Assembly (NCBI RefSeq): GCF_003391135.1
Contig: NZ_CP031455.1
Coordinates: forward strand, 2,232,001 to 2,296,000
From: Streptoverticillium olivoreticuli subsp. olivoreticuli
GTDB taxonomy: Bacteria > Actinomycetota > Actinomycetes > Streptomycetales > Streptomycetaceae
Reading direction: 5' to 3'
Length of the DNA: 64,000 nt
In this document: piece after piece, positions 29,639 through 38,524 of the stretch
Position numbering within the stretch: the stretch's first letter is position 1
Layout of the letters: every line of letters begins with the position of its first letter
Notes under the pieces: generated by a model
What the model saw: the letters and a program-made list of their open reading frames with translations, nothing else
What the model was told of the DNA's origin: nothing
Database searches by the model: none
Made by a program: the position numbers and the translations under genes

Positions 29639-32350
29639 TCACCGGCAGCGCGACTCGACCTCCTCGCCGGGGACGGCGACCAGTTCGGTCTCGACGCGGA
29701 CCGTCTCGACCAGGCCGTCCGCACCGCACTTCTCGGCCAGTGCCCCGCCCTCGCGGAACCGCTCGGCGGCCTCCTCGGTGCGGCCCGCCTTGCGCAGCGC
29801 CACACCGTGGTCGACCAGGGCGGCCGCGAACTCGTACACACAGGGTGACCTGCGCAGGTGGGTCACGGCCTGATCGAGCTTCGCCAGCGCCTCCTCCGGC
29901 TCGCACACGGCGGCCGCCCGGCGCAGCGCCTCGCCGACGGCGGTGTCGGTGCCGGACCGGGCGGCGTGCCGCACGGCCTGGTCGACGAGGGAGCGGGCGC
30001 GCTCGGGGTCGTCGGGTGCGACCGCGACGGCCAGGTCGAACGCCCAGGGCGCCCAGAGGGTGTTGGACCTGCCGCGCTCCTCCAGCCTGCGGCCCGCGGC
30101 TTCCAGTTCGGCGATGGCCTCCTTGGTGCGCCCCTGGGCGAGCAGGAGCCGACCGGCCAGGCAGGCGGCGTCCGGAATGACGATCGCCGGGGAGTAGGGC
30201 GCGCGGAATCCGTTCTCCTCGGCGACGATCTGCGCGGCCTCGACCTTGCCGCGGGCCAGCAGGGTGTCGATCAGCAGACAGGTGCCGTCCCACTGGATGG
30301 GCAGGTCGGGGCCGAGGCGGTTGGCCAGCTTGAGTCCGTTGCGGATCAGCTTCTCGGCCTCCAGCAGGTCACCGCGACGCCGGTGGGCCAGGCCGAGGAA
30401 GTGGTGGGCGAACGCGAGATGGGCACCGCGCCAGCCGGACAGCTCGAAGTCGTGCACGGCCTCGCTGAAGAGCTCCTCGGCGCGGTCGAGCTGGTCGGTG
30501 TAGGCGTAGGTGATGCCGATCATGCTGGGGAGCTCGAAGCCCCACTCGCTGTTCGTCCAGTCCAGGCCCTTGGGCAGCCGGCCGTCCACCATGATGCGGT
30601 CGGCGAGTTCGACGACGTGCACGGCGTCCTCGCTGCGGATCATGCTGTCGAAGGCGCGGAGCACGAGCAGGGCACGCTCGGAGTTGTCCCGGCCGGGGAG
30701 GTGGTCGGCGAGCTCGGCGATCCGCCGGGACCGGCTGTGGGAGTCCTCCTCCTCGACCTGGATGCCCTGCCATAGATAGTGGGCGGCCTGGAGCCGCATC
30801 CTGCCGGGCCCCGGCGGGGTGTGCCCGGCCTGGACGGCGACGACTTCCGCCGCCTCCTTGAGCTGGTTGTTGTGGGCGTACGCCTGGGAGAGCCTGAAGG
30901 TGGCGTCGACGCGCAGCTCCTCGGAGAGGTGCGGCAGGGCGAGCGCCGTCCTGAGGTGGTTGACCGTGGTCGGCGGCGAGGTCAGCAGCGTGGCGCAGCC
31001 CAGTTCGTACAGCAGCGAGGCCCGCTCCTCCTCGGGCGGGGGCTCGTGCAGCGCGCGCTCCAGACAGCGGCGGGCCGCGTCCGGGGCGCCGACGGCGAGG
31101 TGCTCCTGGGCCGCCACCCGCAGCTGCGCGACCAGTTCGGCGTCGTCGTCGGGGTGGACCTCCAGCAGGTGGCGGGAGGCGGCGGCCGCGCCCTGGCCGG
31201 CTTCGGTGACCGACCAGGCCGCCTGGCCGTGCATGGCCGTACGGGTGGCCGCCGGGATGCCCTTGTAGAAGGCGGTGGCGATCAGCGGGTGGACGAACTC
31301 CAGGCGCTCGGTGCCGCTGAGGATACGGGCCTTGCGCAGCTTGTCCGCGCATTCGTCGGCCTGCGCGGGCCCCATGGCGGCGAGGTTCGCGGCCATGGTC
31401 GGCGAGATCTCGGTGCCGAGGACGGCCGCGGCGTAGGCGAACCGCAGGACCGGGGCGCCGAGCTGCTCGACGGCGGCCACCAGCCCCTTGCCTCGGGTCT
31501 CCGCGCCGAGGTCGCGCAGCAGGGAGGCGGATTCCTCGATCGGTTTGAGCTCGCGGTCGCGGGACTTGGCGATCAGCTCCACGGCCTCGTAGGGGTTGCC
31601 GCCGGTGACCGCCCAGACCTCGCGGCAGAACGGGGCGTCGGCCTTGTCGCCGTAGGCTCCGTGCACCAACTGGGCGACGGCGTCGGGCGTCAGCGCCCTC
31701 AGCTCGACGGGCCGGGAGGTACGGCCTTCCACCAGATCGCGGAACGCCGGTGTGTGCTCGGGCAGTTCGGCCGGCCGGTAGGCGATGACGGCGAGCATCG
31801 GCGTCTCGCGCAGCCGCGCGGCGAAGGCGGTCAGCCAGGACAGCGACTCGGCGTCGGCCCAGTGGGCGTCGTCGATGACGATGACCACCGACTCGTGGAT
31901 CGAGGCGAGTTGGGTGATGAGCCAGTCGAGTCCGTCCCGGACGCCCTGGGGGTCCTGCGGCCCGATCGGTGGGGCGATGCCGAGCGCGGGGCCGGCGATG
32001 TCATACCAGCCGCTGAGCAGCTCCTTGCGCGCCGTCGGCGACATCGTGGCGAGAAGTGGCTGCACCAGCTGCCGGACGACGTTGAACGGGACGGACTGCG
32101 CGGACTCGCTGCCGCGGGCGAAGAGCACGGTGCACCGGCAGCTGTCCGTGGCGTACCGCCGGACCTCGGTGAGCAATGCCGTTTTACCGAGGCCCGCTTC
32201 GCCGCTGTAGAGCAGCAGGCCACCGAGCCGGGTCCTCCCTTCTTCGACGTGCCCGCACAAGCGGTGCACGGCCTGTACCGCCGTCTTGAGCTCGAGCTCA
32301 CGCTCGAACAGGGCGGCGGATGCGTTCTGTTCACGCTGAGGCCCTGACAT
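29639..32350 (-). CDS. AAA/STAND ATPase with TPR-like repeats, no DNA-binding domain seen
   Basis: A 903-residue protein. The N-terminal NTPase has Walker A SGEAGLGKTALL (about 45) and Walker B VVIVIDDAHWAD (about 150), the pattern of LAL (large ATP-binding LuxR) regulators. A long helical TPR-like region fills residues 400-895. The C-terminus ends without the LuxR helix-turn-helix that LAL proteins normally carry, and no in-frame continuation follows. The chosen ATG has GGGGAGA 8 nt upstream; an upstream GTG would add a Pro-rich leader. It diverges from the conservon across 411 bp. It may be a signalling scaffold rather than a direct transcription factor. Confidence 0.8.
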   Translation of the reverse strand: MSGPQREQNASAALFERELELKTAVQAVHRLCGHVEEGRTRLGGLLLYSGEAGLGKTALLTEVRRYATDSCRCTVLFARGSESAQSVPFNVVRQLVQPLLATMSPTARKELLSGWYDIAGPALGIAPPIGPQDPQGVRDGLDWLITQLASIHESVVIVIDDAHWADAESLSWLTAFAARLRETPMLAVIAYRPAELPEHTPAFRDLVEGRTSRPVELRALTPDAVAQLVHGAYGDKADAPFCREVWAVTGGNPYEAVELIAKSRDRELKPIEESASLLRDLGAETRGKGLVAAVEQLGAPVLRFAYAAAVLGTEISPTMAANLAAMGPAQADECADKLRKARILSGTERLEFVHPLIATAFYKGIPAATRTAMHGQAAWSVTEAGQGAAAASRHLLEVHPDDDAELVAQLRVAAQEHLAVGAPDAARRCLERALHEPPPEEERASLLYELGCATLLTSPPTTVNHLRTALALPHLSEELRVDATFRLSQAYAHNNQLKEAAEVVAVQAGHTPPGPGRMRLQAAHYLWQGIQVEEEDSHSRSRRIAELADHLPGRDNSERALLVLRAFDSMIRSEDAVHVVELADRIMVDGRLPKGLDWTNSEWGFELPSMIGITYAYTDQLDRAEELFSEAVHDFELSGWRGAHLAFAHHFLGLAHRRRGDLLEAEKLIRNGLKLANRLGPDLPIQWDGTCLLIDTLLARGKVEAAQIVAEENGFRAPYSPAIVIPDAACLAGRLLLAQGRTKEAIAELEAAGRRLEERGRSNTLWAPWAFDLAVAVAPDDPERARSLVDQAVRHAARSGTDTAVGEALRRAAAVCEPEEALAKLDQAVTHLRRSPCVYEFAAALVDHGVALRKAGRTEEAAERFREGGALAEKCGADGLVETVRVETELVAVPGEEVESRCR

Positions 32351-32761
32351 GGCGTTGTCTCCCCGGAGATGTGGTGGGGCGAGCCTAACCCCGTCCGCGG
32401 GGCCGGGGGCAGCGTTCGGCGGAGGCACCACCCGGGAGCGTGACCTTCACGCCGGACCCGGAACCGGCCGGATCATGACGTCCGAAAATCGTCGAACTCT
32501 CATTCAGGTAATTCGGAAGCCCTTTCGGAATTTGCCGTCCAGGGCATTATGAAGGCTTTCGAATTCCCTCGTCAGTCCAATCAGCGAATATGACAACTTC
32601 ACGCCGGAGCGGCGCGCGACAGGCTACGCTCCATGACGCGCAACGGGTCGTGACGACCACGGCACGCTGCGGACAAGTGCTGTGCTGCCGCCGTTCTCCG
32701 GGGTCACGGGGAGCGCTGCGCTCCGGCACCCACGCCTTCCCGAACAGTTCCGAGGATCTCG
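32351..32761. other. Divergent intergenic region, STAND ATPase / conservon
   Basis: 411 bp with a relatively A+T-rich core (about 32460-32600), containing a repeated TTCGGAA at spacing 13. It should contain the promoters of both divergent units. The conservon start is preceded by GAGGA at 32751-32755. No clear -35/-10 pair was recognised. Confidence 0.5.
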
Positions 32762-34291
32762 ATGGTTGGTACCGGTTCGTCTGTTCAACGGCGGCCCGTC
32801 TCCGCTCTGATATGGCTGATCTCCCCCCTGGTGCTGGCGGTGTGCACGGGAACGGCGATTCTCGCCGTGACACCGGACGCCCGCGCACCGGTGGCCTGGT
32901 GCGGATCCTCTGCCACCGTGGCCGTGGCGCTGGCGGCCTCCGAGGCCGCCCGGCGGGGACGGGTGATCGCCGCGCTGCGCCGCCGGTGCACCGAGCAGGA
33001 GGCCGCACTCCGCCACCGGCTCGACCAACACGAGGCGGAGACAAGGCGGTTGGCCAAGGAGCTGCTGCCCAAGGCGATCCACCTGCTCCAGCGGGGGGAG
33101 CCGACCGAGGTCGTGCTGCGCCACACCCTCCCGGTCCACGACCTGGAGCCGGGGTACGCGTCGGCGCACCGCTCGGTGCTCAAGTCCGTCATCGAGGCGG
33201 TGCAGGCGGAGGAGGGGCTGCGCGACTCCGCGCAGCGCGCCTTCGTCAACATCGCCCGCCGGGTGCAGGCCATCGTCCACCAACAGGCCTATGACATCAG
33301 GGAGATGGAGCACAAGCACGGCAACGACCCGGACGTCTTCGGCGACCTCCTCCACCTGGACCACGGCAACGCCCTGACCGGCAGGCTCGCGGACAGCATC
33401 GCGGTGCTGGGCGGCTCCCGCCCCGGCCGCCAGTGGAAGAACGAGATCCCCCTCTACAACGTGCTGCGCGGCGCCATGTCGCGGATCCTGGAGTACCGGC
33501 GGGTCGACCTGCACTCGGTGGCGGACGTCGCCGTGGTCGGGGCCGCCGTCGAGCCCGTGATCCACGCGCTGGCCGAGCTACTGGACAACGCCACCCGCTA
33601 CTCGCCCCCGCAGACCCGGGTGCACCTCACCGCCGTGGACATCCAGTCCGGCATCGCGGTGGAGATCGAGGACGCCGGTGTCGGCCTGACCGACGAGGCC
33701 CGCCGACGCACCGACCGGGTGCTCAACCGCGAGGGCGCCCTGGATCTGGACGACCTCGGCGAGGCGCCGCGGCTGGGCCTGGCGGTGGTCAGCCGGCTCG
33801 CCCGCGACTACAACTTCCTGGTGTCGCTGCGGCCCTCCGCCTACGGCGGGGTGCGCGCGGTGCTGGTCATCCCCATGGACCTGATCACCGCGAGCAAGCA
33901 CCCCGGAGGCGACATCGCGCGCGCCCCCAAGCTCCCCCCCTTCAAGTCCAGGCGGCGGCCCGGCCAGAAGATCCCCGCCCCCGGCCCCGAGACGCCGCCA
34001 CCGATGATGGAGCACCTCGTCCCCCCGCCGCTCGGGGACAGCGGGCTGCCGCAGCGCCGTCGGCGGCGCGGCCCCGCGCCGCTCCCCTTCGGCCGGGCGG
34101 CGGCCGCCCAGCGCGAACGGGAGCGGGAGCGGGCCGAGACCGCGCGGCCGGTCCGGCAGGACGGCCCGGAGGAGCCCCCGAAGCAGCCCGGCATGTGGCT
34201 GGGCGCCTTCACCAGAGGACTCAACGGGGAGCTCCCGGAGCCGGATGCCACCCGGCCCACCAGTGACAGCTCGTCAGACAAGGAAGAGTAG
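32762..34291 (+). CDS. cvnA: Conservon sensor CvnA, histidine-kinase-like ATPase
   Basis: A 509-residue membrane protein. Two hydrophobic segments (about 15-38 and 42-62) are followed by a cytosolic dimerisation region and a HATPase_c domain (N-box LAELLDNATRYSPPQTRV near 275; EIEDAGVGLTDE G1-like box near 300), then a Pro-rich, charged C-terminal tail from about 390. Conservon CvnA proteins form a membrane complex with CvnB-D that has been compared to a G-protein-coupled receptor system. It is first in a tight five-gene run ending with a P450 gene. Confidence 0.92.
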   Translation: MVGTGSSVQRRPVSALIWLISPLVLAVCTGTAILAVTPDARAPVAWCGSSATVAVALAASEAARRGRVIAALRRRCTEQEAALRHRLDQHEAETRRLAKELLPKAIHLLQRGEPTEVVLRHTLPVHDLEPGYASAHRSVLKSVIEAVQAEEGLRDSAQRAFVNIARRVQAIVHQQAYDIREMEHKHGNDPDVFGDLLHLDHGNALTGRLADSIAVLGGSRPGRQWKNEIPLYNVLRGAMSRILEYRRVDLHSVADVAVVGAAVEPVIHALAELLDNATRYSPPQTRVHLTAVDIQSGIAVEIEDAGVGLTDEARRRTDRVLNREGALDLDDLGEAPRLGLAVVSRLARDYNFLVSLRPSAYGGVRAVLVIPMDLITASKHPGGDIARAPKLPPFKSRRRPGQKIPAPGPETPPPMMEHLVPPPLGDSGLPQRRRRRGPAPLPFGRAAAAQRERERERAETARPVRQDGPEEPPKQPGMWLGAFTRGLNGELPEPDATRPTSDSSSDKEE

Positions 34292-34295
34292 CCAA

Positions 34296-34703
34296 GTGAC
34301 GCAGCCGCGGTTCAACATGGACTGGATGCTCAAGGACCTGGCAACCAGTGTTCCGCAGACCCGCCACGTGATCGTGCTGTCCTCGGACGGCCTGCGCATG
34401 GCCCAGCACGGCACGGATCCGGATGCCGCGGACCGCCTCGCCGCCGCCTGCGCCGGTCTGCAGAGTCTCTCGACGGCCATCGCCGCGGAATTCCCGCACG
34501 GGGACGGGCAGATGCGCCTGGTCGTCATCGAGGTCGACGGCGGTTTCTTCTATCTGATGGCCGCCGGGGCCGGGGCGTTCCTGGCGGTGCTGGCCGACGA
34601 CGACGTGGACGCCGAGCTGATGGGGATGCGGATGCGGGACCTGGTGGCCCGCATCGGATCGCACCTCACCAGCCCGCCGCGGGTCAGCGGGTCGGTGACA
34701 TGA
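34296..34703 (+). CDS. cvnB: Conservon roadblock/LC7 protein CvnB
   Basis: A 135-residue roadblock/LC7 domain protein (MDWMLKDL start, HVIVLSSDGLRMAQ beta strand, GFFYLMAAGAGAFLAVLAD core). In conservons it interacts with CvnA and CvnD and probably modulates the GTPase. The GTG start has AGGAAGAG upstream and lies 4 nt after cvnA. Confidence 0.93.
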   Translation: MTQPRFNMDWMLKDLATSVPQTRHVIVLSSDGLRMAQHGTDPDAADRLAAACAGLQSLSTAIAAEFPHGDGQMRLVVIEVDGGFFYLMAAGAGAFLAVLADDDVDAELMGMRMRDLVARIGSHLTSPPRVSGSVT

Positions 34704-35065
34704 GCGGCGCCGGACCCGACCCCGCGACGGCGCCAGGCAGTCCGGACCGGCTGTATATCCTCACCGGCGGTCAGGCCCGCGGGGAGAAGAAGGCGGAGCT
34801 CGACCTGGTGACGCTGATCGTGTCCCGGACGGAGACCGACCCCGGGCTCCAGCCCGAGCACGCCGCCATTGTCAGGATGTGCGACTACCCACTGTCCGTC
34901 GCCGAGATATCGGCCTATCTGGAACTGCCGGTCAGCACGCTGACCCTGCTGCTCACGGAGCTGCTGGCCGGCAGCCAGGTGGAGGCCCGGCCGCCGGTGC
35001 CGGCGGCGGCACTGCCCGACGTCCAACTTCTGGAGGCGGTGATGAATGGACTGCAAAGGCTCTGA
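34700..35065 (+). CDS. cvnC: Conservon DUF742 protein CvnC
   Basis: A 121-residue DUF742 protein with the typical RLYILTGGQA opening and a winged-helix-like core (IVRMCDYPLSVAEISAYLELPVS shape). It is a component of the CvnA-D complex of unknown biochemical role. ATGA overlap with cvnB. Confidence 0.93.
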   Translation: MSGAGPDPATAPGSPDRLYILTGGQARGEKKAELDLVTLIVSRTETDPGLQPEHAAIVRMCDYPLSVAEISAYLELPVSTLTLLLTELLAGSQVEARPPVPAAALPDVQLLEAVMNGLQRL

Positions 35066-35684
35066 CGCCCGTGGCCCCGACATCCATGCGGGGCCACGCA
35101 GCGAGGACGTCCTGCCGGCCTCGGCCACCGCGGCCGTCAAGGTCGTCATCGTCGGCGGGTTCGGGGTCGGCAAGACGACCTTGGTGGGCGCGGTCAGCGA
35201 GATCCGGCCCCTGACCACCGAGGAGACGATGACCCAGGCCGGGGTCGGTGTGGACGACCTCGCAGGGATCGAGCACAAGACCGAGACCACCGTGGCCATG
35301 GACTTCGGCCGGATCAGCATCAACGAGCAGCTGGTGCTGTATCTGTTCGGCACCCCCGGTCAGGAGCGCTTCTGGTTCCTGTGGAACGGCCTCTTCGAGG
35401 GCGCCCTCGGCGCGGTGGTGCTGCTCGACACCCGGCGGCTGGAGGTCAGTTACGACGTGATCGGCCGCCTGGAGGAGCGCGGTGTGCCGTTCGTCGTCGG
35501 CGTCAACCGCTTCCCCGAGGCCCCCACCTACCCCATGGCACAGCTGCGGGCGGCGATGGACCTCGACGATTCCGTGCCCATGGTCGAGTGCGACGCCCGG
35601 GACCGCGCCTCCTGCCGCGACACCCTGCTCACCCTCATGCGCTATCTCTACACCCTCACGACCGTCTCCCCGGAGCCCCAGTGA
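35046..35684 (+). CDS. cvnD: Conservon small GTPase CvnD
   Basis: A 212-residue Ras-like GTPase with P-loop GGFGVGKTT (37-45), switch II FGTPGQERF and a non-canonical guanine motif region (VGVNRFPEA in place of NKxD). It is the molecular switch of the conservon. The reading frame overlaps cvnC by 20 nt. The gene is followed without a gap (GTGA overlap) by a P450 gene, so the enzyme is translated with the signalling complex. Confidence 0.94.
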   Translation: MDCKGSDARGPDIHAGPRSEDVLPASATAAVKVVIVGGFGVGKTTLVGAVSEIRPLTTEETMTQAGVGVDDLAGIEHKTETTVAMDFGRISINEQLVLYLFGTPGQERFWFLWNGLFEGALGAVVLLDTRRLEVSYDVIGRLEERGVPFVVGVNRFPEAPTYPMAQLRAAMDLDDSVPMVECDARDRASCRDTLLTLMRYLYTLTTVSPEPQ

Positions 35685-37114
35685 ACCTCCCCCCAGAACA
35701 CTCCCGCGCCGACGCAGCCGTCGTGCCTCCCCCCCAGTGCCCGGCGGCCCACGGCCCGGGCGGTGTCACACGGCTGTACGGGCCGGAGGCCGAGAACAAC
35801 CCCATGGGGCTGTACGAGCGGCTCCGCAAGGAGCACGGCCAGGTGGCGCCCGTCCTGCTGCACGGCGACCTCCCCGCGTGGCTGGTCCTCGGCTACCGCG
35901 AGAACCTCGACGTGGCCCGCACCCCCTCGCGGTTCTCCCGCGACTCCCGGCTCTGGCGCGAGGCCCGCGAAGGCCGCCTGACGCCCACTCACCCACTGGC
36001 GCCGATCGCCACCTGGCAGGCGGTCTGCGTCTTCGCCGACGGGCAGCAGCACGAGCGCTGGCGCGGAGCGGTCAACGACAGCATCGCCCGCTTCGACAAG
36101 CGCGGGATCCGGCGGTACGTCACCCGCTTCTCCAATGAACTGGTGGACCGCTTCTGCGCGTCGGGCCGCGCCGACCTCGTCCACCAGTTCGCCGAGCAGC
36201 TGCCGATGATGGCGATGACCCAGTTGCTCGGCATGCCGGAGGCGTACGGCCCCCGGCTGGTCAACGCCGCCCGGGACATGATCAAGGGGTCCGCGACGGC
36301 GGTCGAGAGCAACGAGTACGTCCAGGAGACGCTCCGCAAGCTCGTGGCCCGCAAACACGTCGAGCCGGGCGCCGACTTCACCAGCTGGCTGCTGGAGCAC
36401 CCGGCCGGGCTCACGGACGACGAGGTGCAGCAGCATCTGCGGCTGGTGCTGATCGCGGCGTACGAGACCACGGCGAACCTCATCGCCAACACGCTGAAGA
36501 TGGTGCTCACCGACGTCCGCTTCCGGGCCTCGCTCGCGGGCGGCCATATGACGCTGCCGGACGCCGTCGAGCAAGTGCTGTGGGACGAGCCGCCGTTCAT
36601 CACCATCCTCGGCCGCTGGGCGACGCAGGACACCGAGCTGGCCGGGCAGCAGATCAAGGAGGGCGACGCCCTGGTGCTGGGGCTGGCCGCCGCCAACATG
36701 GACACGGTGGTCCGCCCCGACCCCGACATCCCCATCCACGGCAACCGCTCGCACCTGGCCTTCAGCGGGGGCCAGCACGAGTGCCCGGGCCAGGATGTGG
36801 GCCGGGCGATCGCGGACACGGGCATCGACGCCCTGCTCCTGCGACTGCCCGACCTCACCATGGCGGTGGAGGAGTCGGAGCTGAGGTACTCCTCCGCGCT
36901 GATGTCCCGTCATCTGCTGGAACTTCCCGCCAAGTTCACGCCTCAGCAGCCGGCGCCACCGGAGGCCGCCGAGAAGCCCGGTCCGGCGGCGCCGGACCGG
37001 GTCGCTCAGCCGGTGCAGCCGGTGGCGACCCCCGCTCCCCCGGCCCACGCCCCGACCGCGCCGGGGTCGCGGTCGTGGTGGCGGTCGCTCCGGAGCTGGC
37101 TGCGGCGCTGGTAG
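35681..37114 (+). CDS. Conservon-linked cytochrome P450 lacking ExxR (CYP157-like)
   Basis: A 477-residue P450. The heme-ligand motif FSGGQHECPG has Cys368, and the I-helix AAYETT (259-264) is present. The K-helix ExxR motif, otherwise nearly universal, reads E297-Q-V-L-W301, so the Arg and its partner Glu are absent. The CYP157 family of Streptomyces is known for exactly this loss and for conservon linkage. The GTG start overlaps the cvnD stop (GTGA). The C-terminus extends about 60 residues beyond the conserved fold as a Pro-rich tail ending in WWRSLRSWLRRW; its last 109 bp overlap the convergent terpene synthase gene. The substrate is unknown and catalytic activity is uncertain. Confidence 0.92.
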   Translation: MNLPPEHSRADAAVVPPPQCPAAHGPGGVTRLYGPEAENNPMGLYERLRKEHGQVAPVLLHGDLPAWLVLGYRENLDVARTPSRFSRDSRLWREAREGRLTPTHPLAPIATWQAVCVFADGQQHERWRGAVNDSIARFDKRGIRRYVTRFSNELVDRFCASGRADLVHQFAEQLPMMAMTQLLGMPEAYGPRLVNAARDMIKGSATAVESNEYVQETLRKLVARKHVEPGADFTSWLLEHPAGLTDDEVQQHLRLVLIAAYETTANLIANTLKMVLTDVRFRASLAGGHMTLPDAVEQVLWDEPPFITILGRWATQDTELAGQQIKEGDALVLGLAAANMDTVVRPDPDIPIHGNRSHLAFSGGQHECPGQDVGRAIADTGIDALLLRLPDLTMAVEESELRYSSALMSRHLLELPAKFTPQQPAPPEAAEKPGPAAPDRVAQPVQPVATPAPPAHAPTAPGSRSWWRSLRSWLRRW

Positions 37115-38187
37115 GACATGCCCTCCAGCTGTTCCCACCACCAGGCGATGGAGGGAATGGGCAAGGGTGCCAGGCTGTCGTCCGAGGGGGCCGACTTCCA
37201 CCATCGGGCGACGGCCTTGCCGTACGGGTCGGCGTAGCGGGCGCACTCCGAGGCCCAGTCGAGATGGCCCCGGACGAAGTGGCCCAGCGCCACCAGATAG
37301 CAGCGCAGCTCCACTCCGGCCCGTGACCAGAGCTGTTCGCGTAAGCGCAGGAAGAGGGTCATGACGCGGTCGCGCATCGCCATGGCCTCTTCCTGGGCGC
37401 GGGCGGGCTCGCAGTCCCGCTCCTGGGCGAGGACGTCGATCAGGTTGAGGTTGTCACCGGCACGCTGGATCTCCTTGTTCCGTGAGTAGAAGTCGTTGTC
37501 CCAGGCCACGAGGGTCCAGGTCATCTCGGTGAGGGCCCGGACCTCGGGCCGGTCGAGGTCGTGGTCGTGGAGTTCATAGCCACCCGCGATGTCCATGAGC
37601 GCCGTGGACGGTGCCATGCCGATCGCGCGCATCCACATCGCGGCGTAGTCATTGACGGAGGGCAGTGCCCGGTCGCGGCGGCAGGCCGCCTCCCACACCA
37701 GACCGGACAGATAGGTGCGCATGCCTTCGGTCCAGCGCCGCAGCTGGCGCGGGGTCGCGTGCTCGTCGAGCTCCATACGGATGGCGCGAAGTGCCGCCGC
37801 GTGGGGCGTGTCGTCCGGCCAGTGCGGAGTGGGCGCCTCCAGCACCCGCATGATGCGCGAGGTGACATGCGCCAGACCGTGAGCCGTCGCACCCGCCTCG
37901 TCGCAGACGGCGTCGTCCAAGGAGAAGAGCACCGAGTGCAGCTTCGCGACCACGCCCAGCGGGCCGGTCTGGCCGTAGGGCATGGTCTTGGCGGTCAGCC
38001 CGCCGAAGTCGCACCTGATGAGACGCTGCCGCTGATGGGACGAGGTATCGAGCTCCCGTTCGAGCATCCAGTCCACCGAGGCGTCATCGATCTCCCGGAC
38101 GCGAGGATGGACGGCCGGCGGTATCGGACAGTAGAAGGGCAGGCTCTCCAAGGGCTGCACTGCCATACGGTCTCGCACGCCTGTCAC
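37006..38187 (-). CDS. Type I terpene synthase
   Basis: A 393-residue class I terpene cyclase. The first metal site is D91-D-A-V-C-D96 (DDxxxD form) and the second is N231-D-F-Y-S-R-N-K-E239 (NDxxSxxxE). Its size suits a sesquiterpene or monoterpene-type cyclase; the product cannot be read. It converges on the P450 gene, and its last 36 codons, a Gly/Arg-rich tail, are antisense to the P450 tail. The GTG start has GGGGAGG 4 nt upstream; the ATG at codon 8 is an alternative. No polyprenyl diphosphate synthase gene is in the window. Confidence 0.9.
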   Translation of the reverse strand: MTGVRDRMAVQPLESLPFYCPIPPAVHPRVREIDDASVDWMLERELDTSSHQRQRLIRCDFGGLTAKTMPYGQTGPLGVVAKLHSVLFSLDDAVCDEAGATAHGLAHVTSRIMRVLEAPTPHWPDDTPHAAALRAIRMELDEHATPRQLRRWTEGMRTYLSGLVWEAACRRDRALPSVNDYAAMWMRAIGMAPSTALMDIAGGYELHDHDLDRPEVRALTEMTWTLVAWDNDFYSRNKEIQRAGDNLNLIDVLAQERDCEPARAQEEAMAMRDRVMTLFLRLREQLWSRAGVELRCYLVALGHFVRGHLDWASECARYADPYGKAVARWWKSAPSDDSLAPLPIPSIAWWWEQLEGMSYQRRSQLRSDRHHDRDPGAVGAWAGGAGVATGCTG

Positions 38188-38524
38188 GCCGCCTCCCCAG
38201 GCCGACTCACAGCGTTCCTGTCCACTTTTGCGCGGTTACCTGCCCATGGTGGACCACGGATAACCCGCCGCACATACCCGGTCACACCTTTCCAGCGTGG
38301 GACGCAAGGTTCACAATGGACCGTTTTTGATCGAATCAAGCCAAAGGCATTTTCCAGGTGGGTAGGAACGGTTGAATATTGCACGCCGTTGTCGGGGTTT
38401 TTTCCTCAGCCGCCCGCGCTGTTCGAAGATCCCGGGGATGGCCGGAACTCGCTCACGCGTGGGACGGACGAATGATCGACGATCTCCGAGGCCCGAGGGC
38501 CGTCGGGTCACAGGGAGGCACGGG
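38188..38524. other. Divergent intergenic region, terpene synthase / lnt
   Basis: 337 bp, A+T-richer between 38280 and 38400. It should hold the promoter of the terpene synthase gene (minus) and of lnt (plus). The clearest candidate is an ECF-sigma-like element at 38365-38390. AGGGAGG near 38512 is the lnt ribosome site. Confidence 0.5.
38365..38390 (+). promoter_or_regulatory. ECF-sigma-like promoter candidate upstream of lnt
   Basis: GGAAC at 38365-38369, 18 nt spacer, GTT at 38388-38390 (followed by GTC). The arrangement resembles promoters of extracytoplasmic-function sigma factors such as SigE/SigR of Streptomyces. An envelope-stress sigma would suit a lipoprotein acyltransferase gene. 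Motif only; weak evidence. Confidence 0.3.

Noticed and set aside
29639..29700. LuxR helix-turn-helix at the C-terminus of the STAND ATPase
   Set aside because: Looked for because of the LAL-type N-terminus, but the frame ends in VPGEEVESRCR with no HTH and the next 30 bp lead into the convergent Ku gene.
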